From the NCBI GenBank assembly GCA_964614645.1, contig CAZTMA010000002.1, positions 33,261-97,260 on the forward strand: a DNA stretch of 64,000 bases. The letters are read 5' to 3'. This DNA comes from MWBF01 sp964614645. Its GTDB lineage: Bacteria > Chloroflexota > Anaerolineae > CG2-30-64-16. The notes under the pieces are model-generated. The model was not told the origin of the DNA. It searched no databases and saw only the letters and a program-made list of their open reading frames with translations. Each line of letters opens with the position of its first letter. Position 1 is the first letter of the stretch. Shown here in pieces: positions 45,097-53,571 of this stretch. The position numbers and the translations under genes are program-made.

Positions 45097-46494
45097 TTAC
45101 GCCAGCCATGCGGTCGTCTCATGCCAGTGACGTAAGCGCCGGTCAAGCTCCTGCGCGATGCCCTGCTGTTCGGCGCTGCCCGCGAGATTCCGCAACTGGT
45201 AGGGGTCGCGTGTGAGATCAAAGAAGAGGTAAGGCTCCGCTCCGGGCGCGCGACCGGGCCGGCCTGCCGGCAGTGCATACAGGTGAGTCGGCGTGCGAAT
45301 GGCAATCCCCTCGCCGTCCGTCTCAACGATGGCCGCATCATCGTCGAGCGCAGTCCGCTGGCCGCGGAGGATCGACGCCAGGCTGCGCCCGTGCATGTGC
45401 GCAGGCGCCTGCACGCCGGCCAGATCCAGCAGCGTCGGAGCGAGATCGGCCAGGCCTGCCACCTGCTCCCTGACCACCTCGCCGCGCGAGTCTGGCTGCT
45501 GCGGCCAGCGGATGATGAGGGGAATGCGGATGGATTCCTCGTGAAGTCCGCTCTTCTGCACGCGGCCGTGGCTGCCGAGATAGTCGCCATGATCGGAGGT
45601 AAAGACCAGAATCGTGTCCTCGCTCAACCCGGTGGCATCCAGCGCGTGGAGCAGTTGGCCGAGCGCCTCGTCCACCCAGCTCGTCAGCCCATAATATTCC
45701 GCCAGCACGTGTCGGAGGTCATAGCCATCCGGCAGCGTATCCGCATACGGCAGGTGATGTTCGTAGTACTTGTAATCGTAGCGGTAGATCTTGAACCAGT
45801 GGTCCTGGTCGGGCAGTCTTTGCGCGAGGTCGACGTTGGGCCTGAGGGGCATGTCGTCCGGCCGGTACATGTTCAGGAAGCGTTCCGGTGCGTCGGCGTA
45901 CGGGCAGTGGGGCGGCGAGATGTTGTAGAACAGGAAGAAAGGCTGGCTCGCGTGGCGATGTTCCTGCAGGAAGCGGCCGGCCTGCCCGGCCTCGAAGTCC
46001 ACCGTGTACCCCGGCGGGACAAACTCGGGCCCGCCGTTTTCCGTATAGCTCTGTCCGGTGTGGCAATGATGCACGCGCGGGATGAGATAGCGGTCGAAGC
46101 CGAGGACATCAGGCCACGTGTGGATGTGCCACTTGCCGATCACCGCGTTGTAGTACCCCTGCTCTGCCAGGATCTCGGGGAGCGTGGCGTCAGGCAGATG
46201 AGGGCGGCCCGGCGCCGGATATTCGGGCAGCCCTCCTCCACCGGGCCGGCTCGCATTGCCGCTGCCTCCCGTACAGCGCCGCGCGTACTGACCGGAGAGC
46301 ATCGACGAACGGGCCGGCATACAAACCGGAAAGCTGGTGACTGCTGTCTCGAAGCGCGTGCCTGCCGCTGCCAGCCGGTCCATGTGCGGCGTGTGGATGA
46401 CCGGGTTGCCGTAGCAGCCGACCTCGAAGGCCCGCAACTGGTCGCAGGTACAGAGAATGATGTTGGGCCGCCGGCCGGCGGACTCCGTGCTCAT
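45097..46494 (-). CDS. Sulfatase
   Basis: The protein (465 residues) hydrolyses sulfate esters, or related phosphate esters. RPNIILCTCDQLRAFEVGCYG starts the alkaline-phosphatase-superfamily fold; FPVCMPARSSMLSGQYARR has the C-x-P-x-R motif whose Cys is turned to formylglycine; VIGKWHIH and FTSDHGDYLGSHG give the metal ligands. ATGA overlaps the radA stop by 4 bases. No formylglycine-generating enzyme is in the window. A single-lobed cytosolic or exported location is open: no signal peptide is clear. It shares a transcript with radA. Confidence 0.93.
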   Translation of the reverse strand: MSTESAGRRPNIILCTCDQLRAFEVGCYGNPVIHTPHMDRLAAAGTRFETAVTSFPVCMPARSSMLSGQYARRCTGGSGNASRPGGGGLPEYPAPGRPHLPDATLPEILAEQGYYNAVIGKWHIHTWPDVLGFDRYLIPRVHHCHTGQSYTENGGPEFVPPGYTVDFEAGQAGRFLQEHRHASQPFFLFYNISPPHCPYADAPERFLNMYRPDDMPLRPNVDLAQRLPDQDHWFKIYRYDYKYYEHHLPYADTLPDGYDLRHVLAEYYGLTSWVDEALGQLLHALDATGLSEDTILVFTSDHGDYLGSHGRVQKSGLHEESIRIPLIIRWPQQPDSRGEVVREQVAGLADLAPTLLDLAGVQAPAHMHGRSLASILRGQRTALDDDAAIVETDGEGIAIRTPTHLYALPAGRPGRAPGAEPYLFFDLTRDPYQLRNLAGSAEQQGIAQELDRRLRHWHETTAWLA

Positions 46495-47888
46495 CGTTCG
46501 TCCTCGCGCGCCGCGGGCGCGACGAGCGCCAGCTCCACCGCCTCGCGCAGCGTCCGTGCGCCGAGCACCTCCAGCCCGTCCGGCGGGCGCTCCAGCTTGC
46601 GCGCGGCGGTCTGCGGCACGAGCACCCGCGTGAAGCCGAGCTTCGCAGCCTCGTTGAGCCGCCGCGGGAGCTGACCGACACTGCGCAGCTCGCCACTGAG
46701 CCCGATCTCGCCGACGAGTGCAAGGTCCGCCGCAACGGGCCGGTTGCGCGCAGAGGAGGCGATGGCGATTGCCACGGCCAGATCCGCAGCCGGCTCGTCG
46801 ATCTGCAGGCCGCCGACCACATTCACAAAGACGTCCTGGTCGGCCAGCGAGACGCGGGCGCGCTTGCTCAGCACCGCGGTAATCAGCAGCAGGCGGTTGA
46901 AGTCGATACCGTTGGCCGTGCGCCGGGGCTGCGCAAACGCGGTCGCGCTGGTGAGCGCCTGCACCTCGACCAGGATGGGCCGCGTCCCTTCCATCGTGAC
47001 CGCGATGGCGGAGCCGGGCGCATTCGGGATGCGTTCGGCCAGGAACGCCTCGGATGGGTTGCGCACCTCCACCATGCCCCGCTCGGCCATCTCGAAGACG
47101 CCGACCTCGTTCGTGGAGCCGAAGCGGTTCTTGACGGAGCGCAGCAGCCGGAAGGAATGGAACCGCTCGCCTTCGAGATAGAGCACCGTGTCCACCATGT
47201 GCTCCAGCACGCGCGGGCCGGCAATGGCCCCTTCCTTCGTGACATGGCCGACGAGGAACAGCGGGAAGCCGTTCGCCTTGGCGAGGCGCAGCAGGTGGGA
47301 GGAGCAGTCGCGCACCTGTGTGACGCTGCCTGCGCCGGAGGAGATGGCGTCGGAGTAGATGCTCTGCACGGAATCCACCACGACCATGCGCGGCGCGCTG
47401 TTCTCGATATGCGCGGCGATGGTCTCGAGGTGCGTCTCGGCCAGCACGAGGATGTCGCGCGCGACGATGCCCAGCCGCTCGGCGCGCAGCTTGATCTGCG
47501 CGGCGGACTCCTCTCCGGAGACGTAGAGGATCGGCCCCTGGCCGCCGCTCAGCGCGTGGCACATCTGGATGAGGAGAGTGGACTTGCCGACGCCGGGATC
47601 GCCGCTGATGAGCACGACGGACCCCGGCACGATGCCGCCGCCGAGCACGCGGCTCAACTCGCTGATCGGCACGGCGATGCGCTCGTAGCCGTCCGCGGGG
47701 ATGTCGGGCAGGGCCTGCGGGCCGGCGCTGGGCGCCAGCGCGACGCTGGCCGGCCGGCCGGGCGCGGGCTCCTGCACGGTCATCTCGACCAGCGTGTTCC
47801 ACTCGCTGCAATCCGGGCAGCGGCCCATCCACTTGCTCTGCGCGCTGCCGCAGCTCTGGCAGACGTACCGGGTCTTCGACTTCGCCAT
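46491..47888 (-). CDS. radA: DNA repair protein RadA (Sms)
   Basis: RadA is a RecA-like ATPase that helps branch migration in recombination. The 465-residue product has the N-terminal zinc motif CQSCGSAQSKWMGRCPDC, Walker A SGDPGVGKSTLLIQM, the RadA motif KNRFGSTNEVGVFEM, and a C-terminal Lon-protease-like domain. The promoter at 47918-47946 is about 30 bases upstream. It is co-transcribed with the sulfatase. Confidence 0.97.
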   Translation of the reverse strand: MAKSKTRYVCQSCGSAQSKWMGRCPDCSEWNTLVEMTVQEPAPGRPASVALAPSAGPQALPDIPADGYERIAVPISELSRVLGGGIVPGSVVLISGDPGVGKSTLLIQMCHALSGGQGPILYVSGEESAAQIKLRAERLGIVARDILVLAETHLETIAAHIENSAPRMVVVDSVQSIYSDAISSGAGSVTQVRDCSSHLLRLAKANGFPLFLVGHVTKEGAIAGPRVLEHMVDTVLYLEGERFHSFRLLRSVKNRFGSTNEVGVFEMAERGMVEVRNPSEAFLAERIPNAPGSAIAVTMEGTRPILVEVQALTSATAFAQPRRTANGIDFNRLLLITAVLSKRARVSLADQDVFVNVVGGLQIDEPAADLAVAIAIASSARNRPVAADLALVGEIGLSGELRSVGQLPRRLNEAAKLGFTRVLVPQTAARKLERPPDGLEVLGARTLREAVELALVAPAAREDER

Positions 47889-47917
47889 AGGTGCCTCGAT
47901 TCGCTCAGATGTTCGGT

Positions 47918-47946
47918 AGTATACGCCGGACGGTGCCGCAAGTCAA
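47918..47946 (-). promoter_or_regulatory. Promoter for radA
   Basis: TTGACT (47941-47946) and TATACT (47918-47923) on the minus strand are 17 bases apart; the leader is about 22 bases. Confidence 0.75.
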
Positions 47947-48025
47947 AGAGACTCCGGGCAGCCAGGCAGCCCGGGCTGCCAGTACGCATCACGCCGGCGG
48001 CAAAGCCACGTTGCGGGATCGGAGG

Positions 48026-48048
48026 CGTTGCAATTTGCAACGTTGCAA
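48026..48048. promoter_or_regulatory. Overlapping GTTGCAA dyads, operator candidate
   Basis: GTTGCAA (48027-48033), TTGCAAC (48035-48041) and GTTGCAA (48042-48048) form two overlapping palindromes. TTGCAACGTTGCAA with a central CG resembles LacI-family operators. It lies between divergent radA and the SGNH gene, about 80 bases from the radA promoter. No regulator gene is adjacent. Confidence 0.4.
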
Positions 48049-48213
48049 CAGATTGAGAACGAGGGTTCCTGGCATGATATGATCTGAAGTACGGACCAAC
48101 GCTGACATGTTTCCGATAAGCCGGTTCCTTTCGTCCACCTGCGATATGCTAGCACATTTGTGCTGGAAATGCAATACGTGATTTCGCGTATTGTGCGAAA
48201 TCTCACAGCGCGC

Positions 48214-48242
48214 TTGCACGGCTCCGGGCGCGCCGTTACAAT
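48214..48242 (+). promoter_or_regulatory. Promoter for the SGNH hydrolase gene
   Basis: TTGCAC (48214-48219) and TACAAT (48237-48242) are 17 bases apart. The leader is about 15 bases and carries AAAGGAGG before ATG 48264. Upstream, AGCACATTTGTGCT (48151-48164) and GATTTCGC-N7-GCGAAATC (48180-48202) are further dyads. Confidence 0.7.
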
Positions 48243-48263
48243 AGCGCGGCCAAAGGAGGAAGC

Positions 48264-48914
48264 ATGAAGACCATTTTGTGTTACGGCGACTCGAATACCT
48301 GGGGCTATGCTCCAGCGACGGAAACCCGCTATCCCTACGCGGAACGCTGGACGACACGCCTGGCCGCGGAGCTGGGGCCGGAGTATGTGGTCATTGCGGA
48401 GGGTCTGAACGGGCGCACAACGCTCTGGCCCGATCCCGTCGAGGGCGAATATAAGAGCGGCAAGACCTACCTGCCCGCCTGCCTGGAGTCGCACCAGCCG
48501 CTGGACCTCGTGGTGCTGATGCTCGGCACGAACGACCTGAAGCACCGGTTCGGGCAGTCGGCGTGGGACATCGCGCGCTCCATCGAGACGCTCCTCCAGC
48601 TCATCGTCTACACCGTTAACTGGCCGGAGGCGCCGACGCCGAAGATCCTGCTCATCGCGCCGCCGCCGACGTGCGTCGCGGGCACGCACTTCGCAGAGAT
48701 GTTCGCGGGCGCAGACGAAAAGTCGCTCCACCTGGGGAAGTATTACGAGGAGGTGGCCGAGGTGTACGGCTGCGCGTTCCTCAATGCGGGCGACGTCATC
48801 GTGTCCAGCCCCGTGGACGGCATCCACTTCGACGCGGATGAGCTGCCCAAGCTGGCGCACGCGGTGGCCGAACGCGTGCGGGAGTTTTTGCCACAGAGGG
48901 CTCAGAGGACATAG
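48264..48914 (+). CDS. SGNH/GDSL-type esterase
   Basis: A 216-residue cytosolic esterase. Block I TILCYGDSNTWGYAP holds the Ser, LMLGTNDLKHRFG is block III (Gly/Asn), and DGIHFDADELPKLAHAVA has the late catalytic Asp-x-x-His. It resembles acyl-CoA thioesterase/arylesterase enzymes of this family (GDSN-type); the substrate is unknown. The last ~10 residues (QRAQRT) are encoded by a repeat arm. AAAGGAGGAAGC precedes the ATG. Confidence 0.93.
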   Translation: MKTILCYGDSNTWGYAPATETRYPYAERWTTRLAAELGPEYVVIAEGLNGRTTLWPDPVEGEYKSGKTYLPACLESHQPLDLVVLMLGTNDLKHRFGQSAWDIARSIETLLQLIVYTVNWPEAPTPKILLIAPPPTCVAGTHFAEMFAGADEKSLHLGKYYEEVAEVYGCAFLNAGDVIVSSPVDGIHFDADELPKLAHAVAERVREFLPQRAQRT

Positions 48915-48970
48915 AGGGATAACGCCTATGACCACGGCGGCTTCTCTATTAGCTCGGCGTCCTCTGTGGC
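48890..48970. repeat. GCCACAGAGG-type inverted repeat overlapping a gene end
   Basis: GCCACAGAGG...ACATAGAG (48890-48916) faces its imperfect inverse ending CCTCTGTGGC (48944-48970). The left arm supplies the last codons and stop of the SGNH gene, and the right arm touches the stop of the small minus-strand gene at 48970. Confidence 0.65.
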
Positions 48971-49197
48971 TAACCTGTGGCTGGATTTGGAGTATCTGGG
49001 GCCAACGTGTCTGTTGCCGGGCGGATGCGGCGGGTGTTCGTGACGAACCACATCCGCCCGGCAGCCGTGCGCACCCACACGCCGGGCGGCTGATGCGCGA
49101 CCACCTGCCCGCGCTGCCACGCCGCTTCACCCTCGTGCTCGAACATGATCTCCACGGCATCGCCGGGACGGTACTGCTCGGCTAACCGCTTTACCAT
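48970..49197 (-). CDS. Hypothetical 75-residue protein
   Basis: MVKRLAEQYRPGDAVEIMFEH, then GEAAWQRGQVVAHQPPGVWVRTAAG and MWFVTNTRRIRPA, look like a small beta-barrel of the SH3/Tudor kind; no family is recognised. It overlaps the end of the DDAH-like gene by 7 bases, so it is probably part of that operon. The last ~12 residues and the stop lie in a repeat arm. Confidence 0.6.
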   Translation of the reverse strand: MVKRLAEQYRPGDAVEIMFEHEGEAAWQRGQVVAHQPPGVWVRTAAGRMWFVTNTRRIRPATDTLAPDTPNPATG

Positions 49198-49979
49198 ACC
49201 AGCGCCAGGCAGGTGACGCCGCCGTTCGCCTTCGCAAACTCGGTCATCGGCACGGGCAGCACCTCGCAGCCGTGCGCGCGCAGCAACGCGGCCGTGCGCG
49301 GATAGCCGGCGGGCATCACGACCCTGTGGCCGGCCGCGAGCACATTGGCCGCATACGCCTCTTCCGCCGGCACGGTCAGCACGGTGAGATGGCTCAACTC
49401 AGGCGGCGGCGTCACGCCGTCCACGACCAGCAGCATGTCGGGGCCGGCGGGGGTCAGCGGTGTCAGCAGGTGCAGGAAGTCGCGGACGGGTGCGGCGTGC
49501 ACCGGGCGGTCGACCCCATGCTCGTGCAGCGCGGCGGCTAACCGGTCGATCCCTGCCCGATTGGTGCGGCCGGAGAGGCCCACGACCACCCGATCCGGCA
49601 GGACCAGCACGTCGCCGCCCTCCAATGTGGCCGGGGCCGCGAGGCGGTGCGTGGGGAAGCGCGCGGCCAGCAGCCGGGCGACGGCTTCCTCTTCCCCGCG
49701 GCGGCTCTCCGCGCCCATGCGGCCGACCACGGCCACGCCGTCGATGACGACGGCCGGGTCCTGCATAAAGCAGCTATCGGGAAAATCCTCGTCTGCGGGC
49801 AGCCGCTCGACGGTCAGGCCGGCTGCGGCCAGCGCCTGGCAGTATTCATGATGCTGTGCCTGCGCGCGGGCGACGTCGATGCCTGCGGGCAGCGCGCCCT
49901 CAGTTATAGCCTCCGCAAAGCTCGCGCCCGGCGGCCGCACGACAGCGTGGTGCAGGCCCTTGTTAGGATGTCCTGTCAT
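49191..49979 (-). CDS. Dimethylarginine dimethylaminohydrolase-like enzyme
   Basis: A 262-residue amidinotransferase-fold hydrolase. The DFPDSCFMQDPAVVIDG segment, EGGDVLVLPDRVVVGLSGRTN and DFLHLLTPL fit DDAH-type enzymes; the C-terminal NGGVTCLALVW holds the catalytic Cys. DDAH releases citrulline and dimethylamine from methylated arginine; arginine deiminase-like activity is an alternative. It lies 6 bases downstream of the ZIP transporter in the zinc operon. Mammalian DDAH binds zinc (known), which could explain the link. Confidence 0.88.
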   Translation of the reverse strand: MTGHPNKGLHHAVVRPPGASFAEAITEGALPAGIDVARAQAQHHEYCQALAAAGLTVERLPADEDFPDSCFMQDPAVVIDGVAVVGRMGAESRRGEEEAVARLLAARFPTHRLAAPATLEGGDVLVLPDRVVVGLSGRTNRAGIDRLAAALHEHGVDRPVHAAPVRDFLHLLTPLTPAGPDMLLVVDGVTPPPELSHLTVLTVPAEEAYAANVLAAGHRVVMPAGYPRTAALLRAHGCEVLPVPMTEFAKANGGVTCLALVW

Positions 49980-49985
49980 TCTCTG

Positions 49986-50795
49986 TTACCCCAGCGCCAC
50001 GTCCAGCATCATCATCACCGTGAACCCCAGCATCGCGCCCCAGGTGGACATATGTGTGTCCGAGCCGCTCTGCGATTCGGGGATCAGTTCCTCGACGACC
50101 ACGTAGATCATCGCGCCTGCCGCGAAGCTGAGCGCATAGGGCAGCAGAGCTTGTATGAACAGCACGGCGGCTGCGCCGAGCACGCCCGCAATCGGCTCCA
50201 CCATGCCGGACGCCTGGCCCATCAGGAAGCTCCGGCCGCGCGACAGTCCCTCCCGCCGCAGCGGCATGGACACCGCCAGTCCCTCAGGGAAGTTCTGCAG
50301 ACCGATGCCGATTGCCAGCGCGACCGCACCGGCCAGCGTCGCGGCCGGGAGACCGGCGGCCACTGCGCCGAACGCGACGCCGACCGCCAGCCCTTCCGGG
50401 AAGTTGTGCAGCGTGATGGCCGTAACCAGCAGGACGCTGCGTCGCCAGTGCGTCTTGATGCCTTCGGCTTCCTCGATCGGCTGGCCCAGGTGCAGGTGGG
50501 GCAGGAGGTGGTCAACCAGCCAGAGGAACAGCCCGCCCGTCAAAAATCCGATGGCCGGGGGCAGCCACTTGGGCAGCCCCTGGCTCTCCGACATCTCGAT
50601 GGCCGGCGCGAGCAGCGACCAGAAGCTGGCCGCAATCATCACGCCCGCGGCAAAGCCCAGCATCGCATCCAGCAGGCGCCGGTTGACCTGGCGCGTGAGG
50701 AAGACGGTGGATGCGCCGAGCGCGGTCAGGCCCCAGGTGAACAGGGTCGCAAACAAGGCCTGTAGTAGGGGGTTAAGGGAGTAAAAAGCTGCCAT
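49986..50795 (-). CDS. ZIP-family zinc transporter
   Basis: A membrane importer of divalent metal, with 269 residues from ATG 50795 and about eight segments. TLHNFPEGLAVGVAFG and GLQNFPEGLAVSMPL carry the metal-binding HNxPEG motifs of ZIP proteins; HLLPHLHLGQP adds a His-rich loop. AGGAGGTG precedes the ATG. It lies directly after znuB, giving a second zinc uptake route under the same control. Confidence 0.93.
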   Translation of the reverse strand: MAAFYSLNPLLQALFATLFTWGLTALGASTVFLTRQVNRRLLDAMLGFAAGVMIAASFWSLLAPAIEMSESQGLPKWLPPAIGFLTGGLFLWLVDHLLPHLHLGQPIEEAEGIKTHWRRSVLLVTAITLHNFPEGLAVGVAFGAVAAGLPAATLAGAVALAIGIGLQNFPEGLAVSMPLRREGLSRGRSFLMGQASGMVEPIAGVLGAAAVLFIQALLPYALSFAAGAMIYVVVEELIPESQSGSDTHMSTWGAMLGFTVMMMLDVALG

Positions 50796-50809
50796 GGACA
50801 CCTCCTGTA

Positions 50810-51655
50810 CTACGAATGGCGCGCCCGCCAAAGCCAGCCGCGGCCGGGCGCAAAGATGAGTGCCAGGATGAAGAAGGCGGTGCAGACCAGGACGATCGCC
50901 GCGCCGGAGGCGACGTTAATGTAGTAGGACAGATACAGCCCGACAACGCTCGACAGCGCGCCGACCGCTGCGGCGACGGCCATCATGGAAGGCAGCCGCC
51001 GGGTGAGCAGCGAGGCGGTCGCCGCGGGCGTGACAAGCATCGCGACCATCAGCGCAACGCCGACCGTCTGCAGCGCGATGACCACGGTCACCGCCAGCAT
51101 CACGAACAGCAGGTAGCGGAAGAACTCGGCAGGCAGGCGCAGGATGCTGGCAAGCACGGGATCAAACGAGATGACCAGGAACTCCTTGTAGAAGGCTGCG
51201 ATGAGCAGCAGGACCAGCCCGCCGAACAGCACCGTGCGCGTGAGGTCAGCGGTCGAGACGCCCAGGACATTGCCGAACAGGAAGTGCGTCAGGTCCATGC
51301 TGAAGTTGCGGGTGGTCGAGATCAAGGCCACGCCGAGCGCAAACATCGCGGCGAACAGCACCCCGATGGCTGTGTCCTCGCGCACCTGCCCGCTCTTGGT
51401 GATGGCGCCGATGCCCAACGCTGTAGTGATGCCGGCCACCAGCCCGCCCCAAAAGAGCGGGCCTTGCGGGCCGCCAAGCAGGTAGGCAACTGCCACACCG
51501 GGCAGGATGGCATGGGCCAGCGCGTCCCCGAAGAAGGCCATCCCGCGCAACACCACGTACGTGCCGAGCACCGCGCAGACGGCGCCGACCGTGACGGCTG
51601 CCAGCAGGCCCCGCACCATGAACCCGTATTGCAGAGGCGAAAGTAAGAACTCCAC
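50810..51655 (-). CDS. znuB: Metal ABC transporter permease, ZnuB-like
   Basis: A 281-residue permease of the ABC-3 family with about eight or nine membrane segments: EFLLSPLQYGFMVRGLLAAV, FFGDALAHAILPGVAVAYLLGG and VALMVAMLVTPAATASLLTR. The GTG 51655 has GAGGAAG upstream. It forms the channel for zinc (or manganese) with ZnuC and ZnuA. The three are spaced by about 10-22 bases. Confidence 0.92.
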   Translation of the reverse strand: MEFLLSPLQYGFMVRGLLAAVTVGAVCAVLGTYVVLRGMAFFGDALAHAILPGVAVAYLLGGPQGPLFWGGLVAGITTALGIGAITKSGQVREDTAIGVLFAAMFALGVALISTTRNFSMDLTHFLFGNVLGVSTADLTRTVLFGGLVLLLIAAFYKEFLVISFDPVLASILRLPAEFFRYLLFVMLAVTVVIALQTVGVALMVAMLVTPAATASLLTRRLPSMMAVAAAVGALSSVVGLYLSYYINVASGAAIVLVCTAFFILALIFAPGRGWLWRARHS

Positions 51656-51677
51656 GGACTGACTTCCTCTCGACGGC

Positions 51678-52511
51678 CTATTCGAGGTCGTGCTCGTGTT
51701 CGCCGTCGCAGCAGGTATCACCCAGTGCGAGGAGGCCGTCCGGTACGGGCAGCACGGTCAGATGCGTGCCGTACGCCAGCCGCAGGTGTTCGGGGGTCAG
51801 GACGTCGCTGGATTGGCCGAAGGCCAGCAGCTTGCGCTTGAGCAGCATCTGCCGGTCAAAGCGTTCGGCTGCCAGTTGTAAGTCATGGGTGGACACCAGG
51901 ACGGTGATACGACGGCTGCGCAGCAGGTCCAGAATTTCGAAGATGGCTTCCTGCGAGGGCACATCCAGCCCGGTCAGCGGCTCGTCCATCAGGAGCAGCT
52001 CGGCCTCCTGTGCCAGCGCGCGGGCGATGAACACCCGCTGCTGCTGGCCGCCGGACAGATCGCCGATCTGCCGGTTGGCCAGGTCCGTTGCGCCGACCTG
52101 CGCGAGGCTGTCACGCACCAGGTCGCGGTCGCGATGGCCGGCCTGCCGCAGCAGGCCGATGCGCGCGACGCGGCCCATCAGCACGACATCGCTCACGGTC
52201 ACCGGGAACTTCCAGTCCACCTGGGAGCGCTGCGGGACGTAGCCGATGCAGATGTGGCCACCCGCGCCGTGGCCGTAGACCGTCACCTGGCCGGAGCTCG
52301 GCTGCAGGATGCCGGCGATGGCTTTGAGCAGGGTGCTCTTGCCCGCGCCGTTCGGCCCGACGATGGCGATCCGCTCCCCGCGCCAGAGCTGGAAGCTCAC
52401 ATCATCGAGCGCAGGCGCCGCGCCTTCGTAGCGTACTGTGACGTGGGAGAAGTCCACGACCGGCCCATCCTGCGGGTGCACGACATGCGGGCGGATGAAG
52501 GGTTTCAGCAT
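51678..52511 (-). CDS. znuC: Zinc ABC transporter ATPase, ZnuC-like
   Basis: A 277-residue ATPase with Walker A IVGPNGAGKSTLLKAIAG, the signature DLSGGQQQRVFIARALAQ and Walker B LLMDEPLTGLD. The last residues LGDTCCDGEHEHDLE form a Cys/His-rich tip that could bind zinc, which is unusual for this subunit. It is spaced 11 bases from znuA. Confidence 0.93.
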   Translation of the reverse strand: MLKPFIRPHVVHPQDGPVVDFSHVTVRYEGAAPALDDVSFQLWRGERIAIVGPNGAGKSTLLKAIAGILQPSSGQVTVYGHGAGGHICIGYVPQRSQVDWKFPVTVSDVVLMGRVARIGLLRQAGHRDRDLVRDSLAQVGATDLANRQIGDLSGGQQQRVFIARALAQEAELLLMDEPLTGLDVPSQEAIFEILDLLRSRRITVLVSTHDLQLAAERFDRQMLLKRKLLAFGQSSDVLTPEHLRLAYGTHLTVLPVPDGLLALGDTCCDGEHEHDLE

Positions 52512-52522
52512 CGTTTCACCTG

Positions 52523-53518
52523 CTATTCGAGCGCAGCCACGATGGTCTGCACGTTGTAGCGAATCATTGAGATGTAGTCCGGTGCGGGGCCGCCGGTCGC
52601 GGTCACGGAATGGGTGAGCAGTTCGCTGACCACGGTCACGCCCGCTTCCTGGGCCAGTTGCTGCGCCATCTGCGGGTTGGCGCCGGTCTCGATGAAGATC
52701 GCCTGCACACCGGCCGCCTTGACCCGGTCGACGAGCCGCGCGAGTTGCTCTGCAGAGGGCGAGGCCGCCGAACTGACGCTCGGCACGACCGCGCCGAGCA
52801 CCGTGAAGCCGTAGCGGTCCGCAAAGTAGCCGAAGCTCTCATGGTTCGTGACGAGCAGGCGGCGCTCCGGCGGGATGGCCTGCACCTGCTCGACGATCCA
52901 GGCGTCGAGCGCCTCGAGGTCTGCGATGTATTGCGCGGCGTTGGCGGTGTAGGTTTCCGCGCCCGCGGGGTCTGCAGCGTTCAGCGCGTCGCGGATGTTT
53001 TCGACATACTTGATCGCCAGGACCGGGTCCAGCCAGAAGTGCGGATCGGTCTCGCCGTGGCCGTGGTCTGCCTCATCAGCATGTTCGTCCGCAGCTTCGT
53101 CAGCATGTTCATCGGCAGCTTCGTCCACGGCCTCAGCCTCGGCCGAGTGCCCCTCGCGGCTGGCCAGCCCCGCCGACGCCTCGACCACCACCCGCTCGCC
53201 GCCGGCACTCTCCAGCAGCCGCTCCAGGAAGGCTTCCAGCCCTGCGCCGTTGATGATGAGCAGGTCGCTGTCGGCCACCTTGCGCACGTCCGCGGGAGTC
53301 GGTTCGAAGCCGTGCGGGTCAATCCCCGAGGGGATAAGCACGTCCACCGTCAGCCGGTCGCCCGCGATATGCTGGGCGATGTCGGCCAGGAAGCTCTCCG
53401 CGGCCAGCACGCGCGGCGGCTGACCGGAAGTCGCGCCCATGCTGTCTGTGCCCTGGCTGCATGCGGTCGCCAGTGCCAACACGGCCAATAATACCAGGAA
53501 TCTGCGTACTGTGCTCAC
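52523..53518 (-). CDS. znuA: Zinc-binding lipoprotein, ZnuA-like
   Basis: A 331-residue substrate-binding protein of the cluster-9 type. The signal ends in LATAC (Cys20). Zinc ligands are seen in DPHGFEP (His69), DPHFWLDP (His160) and TNHESFGYFA, plus a late IFIETGANP Glu. Residues 131-155 form an acidic His-rich loop with DEAADEHADEA-type repeats, typical of ZnuA, that can hold extra zinc. It follows zur by 50 bases. Confidence 0.94.
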   Translation of the reverse strand: MSTVRRFLVLLAVLALATACSQGTDSMGATSGQPPRVLAAESFLADIAQHIAGDRLTVDVLIPSGIDPHGFEPTPADVRKVADSDLLIINGAGLEAFLERLLESAGGERVVVEASAGLASREGHSAEAEAVDEAADEHADEAADEHADEADHGHGETDPHFWLDPVLAIKYVENIRDALNAADPAGAETYTANAAQYIADLEALDAWIVEQVQAIPPERRLLVTNHESFGYFADRYGFTVLGAVVPSVSSAASPSAEQLARLVDRVKAAGVQAIFIETGANPQMAQQLAQEAGVTVVSELLTHSVTATGGPAPDYISMIRYNVQTIVAALE

Positions 53519-53536
53519 TTACTTGTTCGTCCTTCG

Positions 53537-53571
53537 TAATTCATAATTCGCAATTCGTAATTCGTAATTCA
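53537..53571. repeat. Heptamer tandem repeat, five copies
   Basis: TAATTCA, TAATTCG, CAATTCG, TAATTCG and TAATTCA run without gaps between zur and znuA, and the last bases form the zur stop codon. A four-copy run of the same unit lies at 42891-42918. Confidence 0.95.

Noticed and set aside
46495..47832. A long open frame that continues upstream of the sulfatase start and would give a 911-residue protein
   Set aside because: This part is an out-of-frame reading of radA. It is rich in Arg, Ala and Gly with no motif, while radA matches its family along the whole length.
48057..48068. GAAC-GAGG-GTTC upstream of radA as a LexA box
   Set aside because: It lies more than 100 bases upstream of the radA promoter, flanks do not match CGAAC, and one chance core match is expected in a window of this size.
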